This document shows positions 11,391 to 22,488 of a stretch of 64,000 bases of DNA, one piece after another. The DNA comes from Cordylochernes scorpioides (lineage: Eukaryota; Arthropoda; Arachnida; Pseudoscorpiones; Chernetidae). Under the pieces are notes generated by a model, which worked only from the letters and a program-made list of their open reading frames with translations, was not told the DNA's origin and ran no database searches. The stretch is taken from contig CP092874.1 in assembly GCA_030710605.1 (NCBI GenBank), positions 66,805,881 to 66,869,880 on the forward strand, written 5' to 3'. The position numbers were made by a program, and so were the translations under genes. Each line of letters starts with the position of its first letter. Positions within the stretch are counted from its first letter, which is position 1.

Positions 11391-14165
11391 TATACGAGTG
11401 TATTATACGAGTGTATTATACGAGTGTATTATAGGAGTGCATTATACGAGTGTATTATACGCGTGCATTATACGAGTGCATTATACGAGTGCATTATACG
11501 AGTGCATTATTCGAGTGTATTATAGGAGTGCATTATACGATATATTATACGAGTGTATTATACGAGTGTATTATACGAGTGCATTATACGAGTTCATTAT
11601 ACGAGTGTATTATACGAGTGTATTATACGAGTGTATTATACGAGTGTATTATACGAGTGCATTATACGAGTGTATTATACGAGTGTATTATACGAGTGCA
11701 TTATACGAGTGTATTATACGAGTGTATTATACGAGTGTATTATACGAGTGCATTATACGAGTTCATTATACGAGTGTATTATAGGAGTGCATTATACGAG
11801 TATATTATACGAGTGCATTATACGAGTGTATTATACGAGTGTATTATACGAGTGCATTATACGAGTTCATTATACGAGTGTATTATACGAGTGTATTATA
11901 CGAATGTATTATACGAGTGTATTATACGAGTGTATTATACGAGTGTATTATACGAGTGTATTATACGAGTGCATTATACGAGTGCATTATACGAGTGTAT
12001 TATAGGAGTGTATTATACGAGTGTATTATACGAGTGTATTATACGAGTGTATTATACGAATTTATTATACGAGTGTATTATACGAGTGTATTATACGAAT
12101 GTATTATACGAGTGCATTATACGAGTGTATTATAGGAGTGTATTATACGAGTGTATTATACGAGTGCATTATACGAGTGCATTATACGAGTGTAATATAC
12201 GAGTGTATTATACGAGTGTATTATACGAATGTATTATACGAGTGCATTATACGAGTGTATTATAGGAGTGTATTATACGAGTGTATTATACGAGTGTATT
12301 ATACGAGTGTATTATACGAATGTATTATACGAGTGTATTATACGAGTGTATTATACGAATGTATTATACGAATGCATTATACGAGTGTATTATAGGAGTG
12401 CATTATACGAGTGTATTATACGAGTGCATTATACGAGTGCATTATGCGATTGTATTATACGAGTGTATTATACGAGTGTATTATACGAATGTATTATACG
12501 AGTGCATTATAGGAGTGTATTATACGAGTGTATTATACGAGTGTATTATACGAATATATTATACGAGTGTATTATACGAGTGTATTATACGAATGTATTA
12601 TACGAGTGCATTATACGAGTGTATTATAGGAGTGCATTATACGAGTGTATTATAGGAGTGTATTATACGAGTGTATTAAACGAGTGTATTATACGAGTAC
12701 ATTATACGATTGCATTATACGAGTGTATTATACGAGTGTATTATACGAATGTATTATACGAGTTCATTATACGAGTGTATTATAGGAGTGCATTATACGA
12801 GTGCATTATACGAGTGTATTATACGAGTGTATTATACGAGTGCATTATACGAGTGCATTATACGAGTGTATTATACGAGTGTATTATACGAGTGTATTAT
12901 ACGAGTTCATTATACGAGTGTATTATAGGAGTGCATTATACGAGTGCATTATACGAGTTCATTATACGAGTGTATTATAGGAGTGTATTATGCGAGTGTA
13001 TTATACGAGTTCATTATACGAGTGCATTATACGAGTGTATTATACGAGTGTATTATACGAGTGTATTATACGAGTGTATTATAGGAGTGCATTATACGAG
13101 TGTATTATACGAGTGTATTATACGAGTGTATTATAGGAGTGTATTATAGGAGTGCATTATACGAGTGTATTATACGAGTGTATTATAGGAGTGTATTATA
13201 CGAGTGTATTATACGAGTTCATTATACGAGTGCATTATACGAGTGTATTATACGAGTGTATTATACGAGTGTATTATACGAGTGTATTATAGGAGTGCAT
13301 TATACGAGTGTATTATACGAGTGCATTATACGAGTGCATTATACGAGTGCATTATACGAGTGCATTATACGAGTGTATTATAGGAGTGCATTATACGATA
13401 TATTATACGAGTGTATCATACAAATGTATTATAGGAGTGCATTATACGAGTGCATTATACGAGTGCATTATACGAGTGTATTATACGAGTGTATTATACG
13501 AGTGCATTATACGAGTGTATTATACGAGTGTATTATACGAGTGCATTATACGAATGCATTATACGAGTGCATTTACGAGTGTATTATACGAGTGTATTAT
13601 ACGAGTGCATTATACGAGTTCATTATACTAGTGTATTATACGAGTGTTTTATACGAGTGCATTATACGAGTGCATTATACGAGTGTATTATACGAGTGTA
13701 TTATACGAGTGTATTATACGAGTGCATTATACGAGTGCATTATACGAGTGTATTATAGGAGTGTATTATACGAGTGTATTATACGAGTGCATTATACCAG
13801 TGTATTATACGAGTGCATTATACGAGTGTATTATACGAGTGTATTATAGGAGTGTATTATACGAGTGCATTATACGAGTGCATTATACGAGTGTATTATA
13901 CGAGTGCATTATACGAGTGTATTATTCGAGTGTATTATAGGAGTGCATTATACGAGTGCATTATACGAGTGTATTATACGAGTGTATTATACGAGTGTAT
14001 TATAGGAGTGTATTATACGAGTGTATTATACGAGTGCATTATACGAGTGTATTATACGAGTGCATTATACGAGTGTATTATACGAGTGTATTATACGAGT
14101 GTATTATACGAGTGTATTATACGAGTGCATTATACGAGTGTGTTATACGAGTGCTTTATACGAGT
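11391..14165 (+). repeat. 13-bp satellite, block 3
   Basis: About 213 units of the same 13-bp repeat. It contains the duplicate of the block 2 segment (near 12000-13108) and a stretch identical to block 1 (11761-11890). It stops at 14165, where Tc1 transposase sequence begins with no intervening DNA. Confidence 0.97.
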
Positions 14166-14673
14166 GAATGGGTTAAAACTTTCTTCTAATGGATGATAAT
14201 GCCCGTCCACATAGGGCTGGTGTGGTCGACACTTTTCTCTAAAACAATGTAATTGCTCGGATGAATTGGCCAGCTCGATCTCCAGATCTAAATCCCATTG
14301 AGCATGTATGGGACAATCTTGAACGGCGGATCTCATCCCTCCAACCCCCTCCTAAGAACACTGATGAGTTAGAAACAGCCTTAACACAAGAGTGGGCGTT
14401 GATTCCACAAGAGCTGATAAACTCCCTAATTCTTAGTATGGTTCGCCGATGTAGAGCCTGTCTATCAGTTAAAGGCGATCACACCACATACCAACAATAT
14501 CCAAAATATTTATGCACTGACTGCAAGATCACTGCTTGACAGGGTAATATGCATAAAATACTTGTTGGATTTCTTTGATTTCGCGTATTTTAATCAATAA
14601 GGAAATAATAAATTTTTAATAAAATTTGAGATAAATGAAAAATATGTTGTTCCCTTAAAATTGCGGGCCAGTG
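14166..14673 (+). pseudogene. Tc1-type transposase, 3' fragment with right end
   Basis: The frame from about 14180 reads a Tc1 catalytic C-terminus: DDNARPH, then SPDLNPIEHVWD, with 34 residues between the catalytic D and E (D34E) and one in-frame TAA between them. It runs on through ELETALTQEW to a stop at about 14540. The element ends near 14673 with GGGCCAGTG followed by TA, as expected for a Tc1 terminal repeat. The first half, including the first catalytic D and the left end, is missing and the satellite lies in its place. Confidence 0.85.
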
Positions 14674-14869
14674 TATATATGTGAGAAAATAATTTTAAAA
14701 AAATAAATAAAATAACCAAAAAGATCAGGTGTTGGTATAAAAATAATAATTTTAAAAAAGATATATTCTGACCACGTTCAAGTGAACTTTTTTAGATGGC
14801 AGAGCCCCATCTAATGAAATAGAAATCAATTTTTGTATTATTATTTTATTTAAAAAATATATATATACA

Positions 14870-15154
14870 CACCTATCCCCCGATTTACACGGTACTTGTT
14901 TTACACGTTTTCGCTTTTACACGGTTTTCCAAATAGTTTTTTTTTGTTTTTATCGCACTATACTAAATGATACTGTGATTGAACACATGCGCTGTGTACA
15001 CATCTCACGAGGAATCCCGAGCTTATGTGCTGACTTGCTGCACACGCACACTGTGTCTGTATTTCCTCGCATGAAAATTTCGCGAAAATTTTCAATTTTC
15101 GATTTACACGTTTTTCTCAGGAACGTATCTACCGTGTAAATCGGGGGATAGGTG
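14870..15154. mobile_element. MITE with 25-bp terminal inverted repeats
   Basis: Begins CACCTATCCCCCGATTTACA and ends with the reverse complement, about 25 bp matching perfectly at each end. 285 bp and no ORF. TA follows the right end; the left flank is CA. The superfamily is not assigned. It is inserted inside the R1 hairpin element. Confidence 0.75.
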
Positions 15155-15283
15155 TATTTATATATATATTTCACATGTCTAGCGTATTCACGCAAGTTTG
15201 GCCTTAAATACCCATTTCTTGATTTCTCAAGAAGCCTCTACGACCAAAATATTTTAGGTCGTAGAGGTACAGTCTGCACCCCG

Positions 15284-15319
15284 CTGACGAGGGCCAACAG
15301 TCCGAAACACGTTCGTGTT
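15284..15319 (+). ncRNA. Hammerhead-ribozyme-like core, degenerate
   Basis: CTGACGA (15284-15290), a 4-bp stem with loop (GGGC-CAACA-GTCC), then GAAA (15304-15307) and a small stem CAC/GTG. These are the conserved parts of a type I hammerhead in the right order. The flanking stem I does not pair and the cleavage base would be U, so it is probably inactive. Confidence 0.5.
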
Positions 15320-15480
15320 ATATTTTCTTGATTTATCAATAAAAAGGGTTGACCAAATATCAGGGAACAAGCTAAATCAATGTTTAGTTGATATCTGTTC
15401 CACTAGATGGCGCTCTGCCATCTAAAAAGTTCATGTGAACGTGGTCAGTATAAGCCCTTTTTGAGCTTAATATATACATA

Positions 15481-16176
15481 GTTGTCGTCGTAGGGTAGTG
15501 GTCGTGGTAGGGTAGTGAGGCTTGTAGAGTAGAGCGCACAGCTTGCTTGATGAGATAAACGTACTTCTTCGCTAGGCCTAATGTAATCTGCGAGAAAAAG
15601 AAAACAGTTGTTTTTTATTCGAATTTAGTTTGCTTTTGTATACAACGTTGATCCTCTTTAAATATATATATTGTCACCTTTGCTTGAGACCATTTTAATC
15701 CAAACGAACCAACATCATAGTGCACCAATCTAAAACCCAGGTTCCCCCCTATAGCCACGTACAGAAGTCACCAACTACCCGGGCTGACATCTATGTCTTC
15801 TTGGTTCATTTACAATGTCAGTAGAAGTCCATGAGGTGACGCTAGGAAGATTTCTCTCTTGGGAGATTTTCTAAGGATGCTGTACTTAGAGAATATGTTT
15901 TTACGGGATACTAACCAAAGTGTATGATTTTCGAGTCCAAAAATAAATGTAGCAAGCAGAAAAAAGATGCCCCGTGTGAGGAATGCTGGACTTAGGTTGG
16001 TGAACTCTAAGGGGGTGGCTGTCAGGAATCTTTATTATTGGAAGGTTGGGCAGGTAAAGAGGATACATATATGCGTAAAATATAGTACAGATGTTATATT
16101 GTACTGGGATAAGGTGCATAAATTAAGAAAGAAAAGAAAAGACATCTCCTTATCGTGCAACTGAATGTTGCTGATG
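15481..16176. other. Unique-looking stretch, nothing supported
   Basis: Mixed-composition sequence with small open frames only (for example 65 codons at 15967-16164) and no recognised motif. Confidence 0.45.
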
Positions 16177-16345
16177 ACTGGCGCCATCCTTCGGAATAAA
16201 CATCAACTATTCGTTGAATTTTAATTATTCCAGAATTGGCCAAATACCCATTCTTGATTAATCAAGAAAATCTAACCATGCACGCGTTTCGGAGCTGTTG
16301 ACCCTCGTTATGTTGAGATTTAGTAACCAGAATACATAGCGACAT
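16177..16345 (-). mobile_element. R1-like relic with hammerhead-like core, reverse strand
   Basis: Read on the minus strand it contains TTCTTGATTAATCAAG and ends near GGATGGCGCCAG, as in the R1 group. A motif at about 16281-16313 reads ACGAGGGTCAACAGCTCCGA followed by AACGCG, the layout of the other R1 hammerhead-like cores with the first bases of the CTGA box changed. A similar relic without the core lies at 18280-18370. Confidence 0.5.
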
Positions 16346-16439
16346 CTGTAGGCTGGAGATAGAAGTATTAGACGCCATTTCATTAAATCAAATATAAGTT
16401 CATTTTCTACAAATATGAACTGTCGATGAAACAGACTTA

Positions 16440-16960
16440 GGAGAACATAAATTTGACAAGATAACTTGGAAAATTCACCACTGAGGAGACAAGCCTTCCT
16501 AGATCTTTCCCATCTTTAGTTAAATCATTGTAGACATTGACGATTCAAAATATTTTATTCACAATTAGTCAATGGCTGAATAGTGAAAGGGAATAAAATA
16601 TTAGGGTCAGGGGCGGTGAAGATATTTACAGCTGTTCTCATTAAATCGTAATTATTCTTTCTATACAAAGTTATACAAAGCAATAACGCGCCTTCTATAT
16701 AAAACAAATGAAAACATTAAGACACGAGTGTTGCTTATGTTCGTAGTTTGCTTAAATACCATTTCTAAGATTCCACCCTTCAGTGTAGCATATAAAAACA
16801 GAATGATCCAATACGGTATTGGGGTTCAAAGGAGGCGGTCTGGTGGATTAATTAGCGCTTGGATAGTTCACCACTGATGAGTCAAGCCCTCCCAATATTT
16901 TTTCATCGCAGTTAGGACAGTAGAAGTTTGATTTATTTATGAAAGAAACACTCCCGTGTT
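16440..16960. mobile_element. F1 hairpin element, degenerate copy
   Basis: A left piece near 16460-16510 (TTCACCACTGAGGAGACAAG) and a right piece near 16790-16935 (GGTCTGGTGGATTAATTAGC, TTCACCACTGATGAGTCAAG, CGCAGTTAGGACAGTAGAAG) match the arms of the complete copies. AACGCGCCTTCTATAT near 16685 resembles the tail. Too diverged to define ends. 16961-17499 is AT-rich with nothing further supported. Confidence 0.55.
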
Positions 16961-17499
16961 AATGTTTTTATGTGTTATATTCTTTCTATTTTATGTAAAA
17001 AAATAAATATTTATTATAAATGGTTCAAAATATATTATTTGTTTTTATGTTTCTAAATAATATATATATATATATATTAATTTAGGGATTCTCAATTTAT
17101 GAAAATATAGTGTTTAAAAAGTGTTAACTCTAGTTAGAAATCTAGGTACGCCTGTAATGGAGCTTACTACCGCTTCAGACTGCTGTAAGAGGAAGCTGTG
17201 TTTAAGACATTCATTCCGTCAATATTTAAACCATTTATTAATTTACCAGTTACAAACAATACACGCTATATCCGATCTGGATAATTGCGAGTTAAACTAT
17301 TTACAATAATTCATATTTAGTAGAGTAGGGGTAACAGAAATATCAAAAATAAAATAAACAATTAAGAAAAAGAGCATTGAATAAACTCATACATTAAACA
17401 AATAAGCAACAACATAAGCAGATAGAAGAAATTACAAGGTAGTTATTTACAGTATGTTAATCAATGATGGAAGTAAATTTAATGAAGTTATCTGTAATA

Positions 17500-17642
17500 A
17501 CACTGATAGACAAAACTTAAGGAAGTTGTACCTTATAGCATATATATATCGGGATTCAGAAAATAACTCTGAGAGATATTTTCTGAATCCCGATATATAT
17601 ATGCTATAAGGTACAACTTCCTTAAGTTTTGTCTATCAGTGT
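17500..17642. repeat. Perfect inverted repeat (hairpin MITE)
   Basis: Two arms of about 65 bp, 17500-17564 and 17578-17642, are exact reverse complements around a 13-bp centre. The ends read ACACTGATAGACAAAACTT. A possible TA flank suggests a Tc1/mariner-type MITE. No long target duplication is found, unlike the F1 group. Confidence 0.75.
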
Positions 17643-18546
17643 AATTAGTATCGTGGAGAGAGAAAGTTGATCAAGTATTCATGCATATAAAGTTGCGGTA
17701 GGATTGTATTCATTTATAATATCTACCCCTTTAAAAATAGTTTGTATATTAGCCTGATAATTGGCCCTGTCACTTCATCAGTTTAAATCCTTTTTGACAA
17801 ATTCGACCGATTCCATAACTCGTCTCATAGGGGATTATGAAATCGAAGTCTCCTCTATACTGATGTGGTTTAAAGACCGAAATCATGGTAAACATTTTGG
17901 CTCTTTGTCTGAATTTGTTCAAACGAATGTTGAAGCTCACTCTGCATCACCACTGTTAACTTTTGTACTGGGATTATAAACCAAATGCATTCTTTTAAAA
18001 GGTGAGGTGCCACTTTTGGTATAAGACTACCATTCTCCCGTAACTTTATATTCTATATTTATAAATATATATTGAAGTATATATATACCCTCCTCCTGCA
18101 ACTTTTTACTCTACATATATTTTTCATGTTGATAAATATATATAAAAGTATATATAGGTATATAAAATTACAAATATACATACCTGATAATACGTATTTA
18201 AAGCATATTATTGAAATAAATAGCAGAATATATATTAATATGAAAAAATAGTACGAATGTGAAATCGTACTGGGATAAGGTGGATTAATCAAGAATGGGT
18301 ATTTGATCAATTCTGGAATAATTAAAAATCAACGAATAGTTGATATTTATTCTGATTTATGGCGCTAGCCATGAGCAACTTTAAGTTTCACGAAAGGAGA
18401 TGTCTTTTTATTAATATATTAATATATTTTCTTGAATTTTGACATAAAATTTCTTTCAATTCCAAAATGACTTGTGATAGAAGCCTGAAATTTTGGCTTT
18501 CTTCCACCTTTGAGGTCGTGAACAATCGATTAAAATATTTTAGACA
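17643..18546. other. AT-rich stretch with an R1 relic
   Basis: Mostly TATA-rich low-complexity sequence with short direct repeats near 18030-18160. 18280-18370 resembles the R1 relic at 16177 on the reverse strand and ends near TTATGGCGCTAGCC. No gene recognised. Confidence 0.4.
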
Positions 18547-19865
18547 AGGTGTGTTCAAAAAGTATCGCGAATTTTGAATTTTCGCGGGTTACGTATATTG
18601 GAATTTCGATCTTTTTGTGGCTTTATGTTGGTACTCATGTCTCTCACTTATGCCGACAATCTCGGCCATTTTGAATGTTCACTTAATTGTTGACAGCTGC
18701 TTTGCTTGCAGGTGTTTTGGATCGTCTTCGATTTTTACCTATTAAAAAAAAATGATCAAAGAACCTGTATCAAATTTTGTGTGAAAAACGAAACTAAGTG
18801 CGCGGATGCATTCCGAATGTTGACTGTGGCATACGGAGAAGCTACCTTGGACCGAAGCAACGTTTATCGGTGGTACAAAATGTTCTCAGAAGGCCGAGAA
18901 GATGTGAACGACGAAGAGCGTGCCGGACGCCCGAGCACTTCAACAACAGACGACAAAATTAATGAAGTGGAGAAAATGATATTGGCCAATCGTCGAATCA
19001 CCGTTAGAGAAGTTGCTGAGGACCTAAACATATCGATTGGCTCGTGCCATTCGATTTTTATCAATGATTTGGGCATGAGACGGGTCGCCGCGAAATTCGT
19101 ACCAAAATTGCTCAATTGCGACCAAAAACAGCATCGCATGAACATTGCTAATGAGATGTTGGACTCTGTCCGCGACGACCCAAATTTGCTCCAGAGGGTC
19201 ATAACTGGTGAAGAAGCGTGGGTTTATGGTTATGACGTGGAAACCAAAGCTCAATCATCTCAATGGAAGCTGCCGCACGAACCAAGACCGAAAAAACGCG
19301 CCAAGTTCGGTCGAACGTGAAAGTTTTGCTGACAGTTTTCTTCGATTGCAGGGGCGTGGTGCATCATGAGTTCTTGCCACTGGGTAGAACGGTCAATAAG
19401 GAATATTACCTGCAAGTTATGCGCAATTTGCGCGAAGCAATCCGCCAGAAACCCCCGGATTTGTGGAAGAACAAAAATTGGCTTTTGCACCACGATAACG
19501 CCCCTGCTCACACATCGTTGCTTGTGCGCGACCTTTTGGCCAAAAACAACACACTATTGATGCCGCAGCCACCGTATTCCCCAGATCTGGCCCCCTGTGA
19601 CTTTTTCTTGTTCCCTAAACTGAAGAGGCCCATGAAAGGACGACGTTACGCTACGCTTGACGAGATAAAGACGGCATCGAAGGAGGAGCTGAAAAAGATT
19701 TTAAAAAATGATTTTTTGAAGTGCTTCGAAGATTTGAAAAACCGTTGGCACAAGTGTATAATATCTCATGGGGATTACTTTGAAGGGGACAAAATAGGTA
19801 TTCATGAATAAATAAATAATTTTTGAAAAAACACACAAAAGTCGCGATACTTTTTCATCAACAGG
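18547..19865 (+). mobile_element. mariner element, copy 1
   Basis: About 1.3 kb with related ends: AAAAAGTATCGCGA near 18556-18570 and its reverse complement near 19840-19856. TA follows the right end; the left flank is CA. It encloses one transposase reading region. Flanks are single-copy in this window. Confidence 0.85.
18745..19811 (+). pseudogene. mariner transposase, one frameshift and altered catalytic box
   Basis: The N-terminal part shows the mariner helix-turn-helix region (IKFCVKNETKCADAFRM, GRPSTSTTDD). The usual first catalytic box TGDE reads TGEE here, replacing the first catalytic Asp by Glu. The frame moves near 19290-19310. The second part then has HDNAPAHTS and YSPDLAPCDFF with 34 residues between the two Asp (D34D, mariner signature), ending at TAA 19811. 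The start is unclear because the upstream A run breaks the frame. Unlikely to be active. Confidence 0.88.
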
Positions 19866-20884
19866 TATTCGAGTTGAAATCGTCTAGCACACACAAACAT
19901 TTTGTTAAAATTGACAAATGCAGATATTTCTACGATATTTGATATGCAGATATTTGCATAGAGTTTTAGTATTGTCTCTGTTAATTGACATCTCTGCCTA
20001 TATAGCGCGGTCTTGTTGGATTGTTAGTAGGCTAGTGGTAATTTGTATAGGGCAGGCCGACGTGAGTTGCTGATGTACATATAATTTGATCTCTTGTCCT
20101 TCTTTTATAGTTTTATATCTTTAGGTAATAAAGGATCTTTCTCTTACTCTACGAATCCATAAATATTTCAACGCATTTATTTCTATATAGACAGGTATAT
20201 TTATATGAATTACATTATCCCGATCAACGAACAGGTCTAGAACGAGATCCATTTCTATGTCTTATCAAGGTTTTATCATAATAAAACTAAACCTAAAGTA
20301 TATGTAAGACTATATGTTTCACTCGCTGAGAGTGTTGAAATCTTGCATAATATACACACAAAGACATCGTTTTTATATAGATGATTCATTAATATGAGGC
20401 ATCTGTTGCTCTTAAACGTTATTCTTTAGAAATATAATCGTTTATTGAACTGAAAACGAAAAAAAAAAAGTATAGAAGGGTAGGAAGGTTAGACAATTTG
20501 GTTATCTAGAGGCTGGGGAGACTTGGATCACACTGGACACGGACAATGGAGACTCTTACCTACAGATTAGAGATTTGGAATCGAATATGAGCAATGTTAG
20601 GTTTTACATAGGTCATGTTCTTCCTATTACTAACATGTAAAAACGCTATGTTTCTATGTCACGAAATGGGGACACGAAATTGTGTCACGAATATGGGTAC
20701 TTTAATTAGGTATTTCTGGTTGGATCCTTGGAGAACCGATTTAACGAGGTTTTTTCTGAATATGATAAACCGAACGTGTTGCTGTGGAGGCGACAACCTG
20801 GTGGTTCAATATCTCAAATACACAGAAACAAACGCTTTTAATAATTATTTTAAAATCTTTTATATGAATATAATTATTTAAATA
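19866..20884. other. AT-rich stretch, nothing supported
   Basis: No repeat structure or coding motif seen; an 88-codon open frame at 20615-20881 has no recognisable feature. Confidence 0.4.
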
Positions 20885-20980
20885 AAAAGGCATATATTGG
20901 ATCAAAATATCATTTATTTTACCAATATTTCAGTTGGCTGAACGCCAACCTTTATCAAGGTATTATAACATATTAATATG
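20885..20980 (-). repeat. PLE-type terminal sequence, solitary
   Basis: Read on the minus strand: TTGATAAAGGTTGGCGTTCAG, CCAACTGAAATATTGG, then AT-rich text and a TATGCC end. The same sequence forms the outer arms of PLE-2 (26384-26480 and 27985-28083) and recurs at 62975-63070 and 63870-63965. It contains a hairpin (GGTTGGC / GCCAACT) followed by GAAAT. 20981-21423 is AT-rich with nothing else supported. Confidence 0.6.
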
Positions 20981-21423
20981 TGTCAACAACAAACTCAGCG
21001 TCATATAAAATCAATAGAATTAAGTTTAAAAATAATTTTGCTTTATATTCAATGGGGAGAAAAAAATTGATATATAAATTTATAGTATGAACGAAATAAA
21101 TTTTGTAAAATAAGGGTGTGGTTATTTTGAATATTAACAATAACGCCTATTTTATATTTACAATTATTTGTAATTATATTTCAATTCAGAATTAAATTTT
21201 ATGAAATTTCATTTCGCGAAAACATCTTCACAAGAGCACCAAATTTATCTGCAAAACATAACGAAGGTTGGAGATAGAATTAAGGTTTAAATATTCACAC
21301 AATAGCTTATGTACCTTTTCGTCTGGCTTTCCGTAAATATGCAAATACATTTTGCGTTCATTTATAATTCTATAATCTTATAATTATACTAAAACGGTAT
21401 AAAGTGTGTTTCTAAATTCACCC

Positions 21424-21832
21424 CATGGCGTCAGGTTTTGACGTTTATTTTGACGAAAGAGGCGCCCTATGCTTCTATGGATTCCTCCCGGCAAATCTTC
21501 CATCTATATTCTAGTCATAGATTTGGCCCAGCCACTTTGCCAGCAAAACACCTTTTTGGTAGATTGTGAAGATTCCATTAGATCCCGTGTGGATCTCATG
21601 GAATAAAGTCCGCCCTAGGCTGACGAGGGCCATTAGCCCGAAACCAGGGTCTCTAGGTGGATGCTTCTCAGTTTGCCAAAGCTGGTGTTGTGGCTTTGTC
21701 ACCGACCCGAGGCCGCTAGTTTGCGTCGACGGTCAATAGATGGCGTCAGGTTTTGACGTTTATTTTAACGGGAGAGGCGCCCTATGCTTCTATGGATCAA
21801 TTTACTCCCGGAAAATCTTCCATATATATATT
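21424..21832 (+). mobile_element. Retrozyme-like tandem element with hammerhead ribozyme
   Basis: The block ATGGCGTCAGGTTTTGACG ... CTTCTATGGAT at 21425-21508 recurs at 21740-21832, giving a period of 315 bp and about 1.3 units. The unit carries one complete-looking type I hammerhead (21610-21661). No ORF of substance. Short tandem elements with one hammerhead per unit are known in animals as retrozymes and are thought to move with Penelope-like enzymes. A relative, interrupted by a SINE, lies at 63125-63410. Confidence 0.75.
21610..21661 (+). ncRNA. Type I hammerhead ribozyme, apparently intact
   Basis: All invariant parts are present in order. Core box CTGACGA at 21620-21626; helix II GGGC-CATTA-GCCC at 21627-21639; GAAA at 21640-21643; helix III CC-AG-GG at 21644-21649 with the A-U closing pair; then T-C at 21650-21651, placing cleavage after 21651 (GUC). 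Helix I pairs CCTAG(G) before the core with (T)CTAGG after the cut, about 6 bp including one G-U, and may extend past a bulge. Self-cleavage is predicted, not shown. Confidence 0.82.
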
Positions 21833-21839
21833 TATTATG

Positions 21840-21950
21840 CATTAGCGCGCCATCTATTATGAAAAATTTCAACTATTTTGATATTACAGCCTAATGGTAG
21901 ATTAAACTGGCGAAACCCCTGGGAGGGTTCACCATTGATCAAAAAGACGT
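21840..21950 (-). mobile_element. F1 hairpin element fragment
   Basis: Contains GCGCGCCATCTATTA (tail motif reversed), then TTAAACTGGCGAAAC and GGGAGGGTTCACCATTGATC, matching one F1 arm. The rest is missing. Confidence 0.6.
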
Positions 21951-22287
21951 TGGAAAATCTCAATGTAGGAATGTTGAGTATTCTTTCCAACGAGGTCAAC
22001 CTCGAAGGATGAGGTCTTTGTATTCAAAAAGGGTGATCAGCATCTTCTTGAATTTTTATTTCATCATCTTCCCTTTTTTATTAATAAACAATTTCCTAGT
22101 CACACAAACTTTATTATTATTTTGTTTTAGTATCTAAAGATAATACCCGCGCCCTATCACCCGTATTATCTGTAAAGTATGGGGGAGATATTTCAGAATT
22201 CAGCTAGGAATCTTGAAAAATTTCCCTATACATCAACTTCTGATCGTGTCGTAGAACTTTGGGGACAATTTTAACAGAAAGAGTTTT

Positions 22288-22468
22288 TTTTTAAATAAAT
22301 TTAATTGCCATCTATCGTTAAGATTTTGTACAACTAAATTTACTGGCAATGGGTTTCTTTAAATAATATCATCAAATATCTCATATCATTGCAGTAAGGT
22401 CTGTATAGAGATAATATTTGATGATATTATTTAAAGAAACACATTGCCAGTAAATTTATTTGTACAAA
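22288..22468. mobile_element. Hairpin element family F2, copy with about 19-bp target duplication
   Basis: Arms at about 22322-22383 and 22411-22468 are reverse complements (ATTTACTGGCAATG ... CATTGCCAGTAAAT). A left tail of about 35 nt reads, on the other strand, GATAGATGGCAATTAAAT. The flanks TTTTAACAGAAAGAGTTTT (22269-22287) and TTTTAAAGAAAGAGTTTT (22470-22487) look like a target duplication with one base difference. No ORF. Related copies: 39031-39211 and half a copy at 47968-48045. Confidence 0.7.
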
Positions 22469-22488
22469 ATTTTAAAGAAAGAGTTTTA

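Larger units (their letters stand above)
14735..15480 (+). mobile_element. Hairpin element family R1 with hammerhead-like core, split by a MITE
   Basis: The left arm (about 14740-14823, with TCTGACCACGTTCAAGTGAAC) is the reverse complement of the right arm (about 15400-15475). The middle holds ACGCAAGTTTGGCC, TTCTTGATTTCTCAAG and a hammerhead-like core at 15284-15319. The right arm contains CACTAGATGGCGCTCTGCC. A MITE (14870-15154) sits inside. Relatives: 43303-43590, 47240-47430, 53997-54180, and in reverse 16177-16345 and 18280-18370. Confidence 0.65.

Noticed and set aside
2812..14165. Very long open frames (up to 642 codons) in the 13-bp repeat
   Set aside because: All three forward frames are open because the unit has no stop codon; the proteins only repeat a 13-residue cycle. 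Satellite, not genes.
14735..14823. Separate element from that at 15155-15480
   Set aside because: The two pieces are inverted partners of one R1 element separated by a later MITE insertion.
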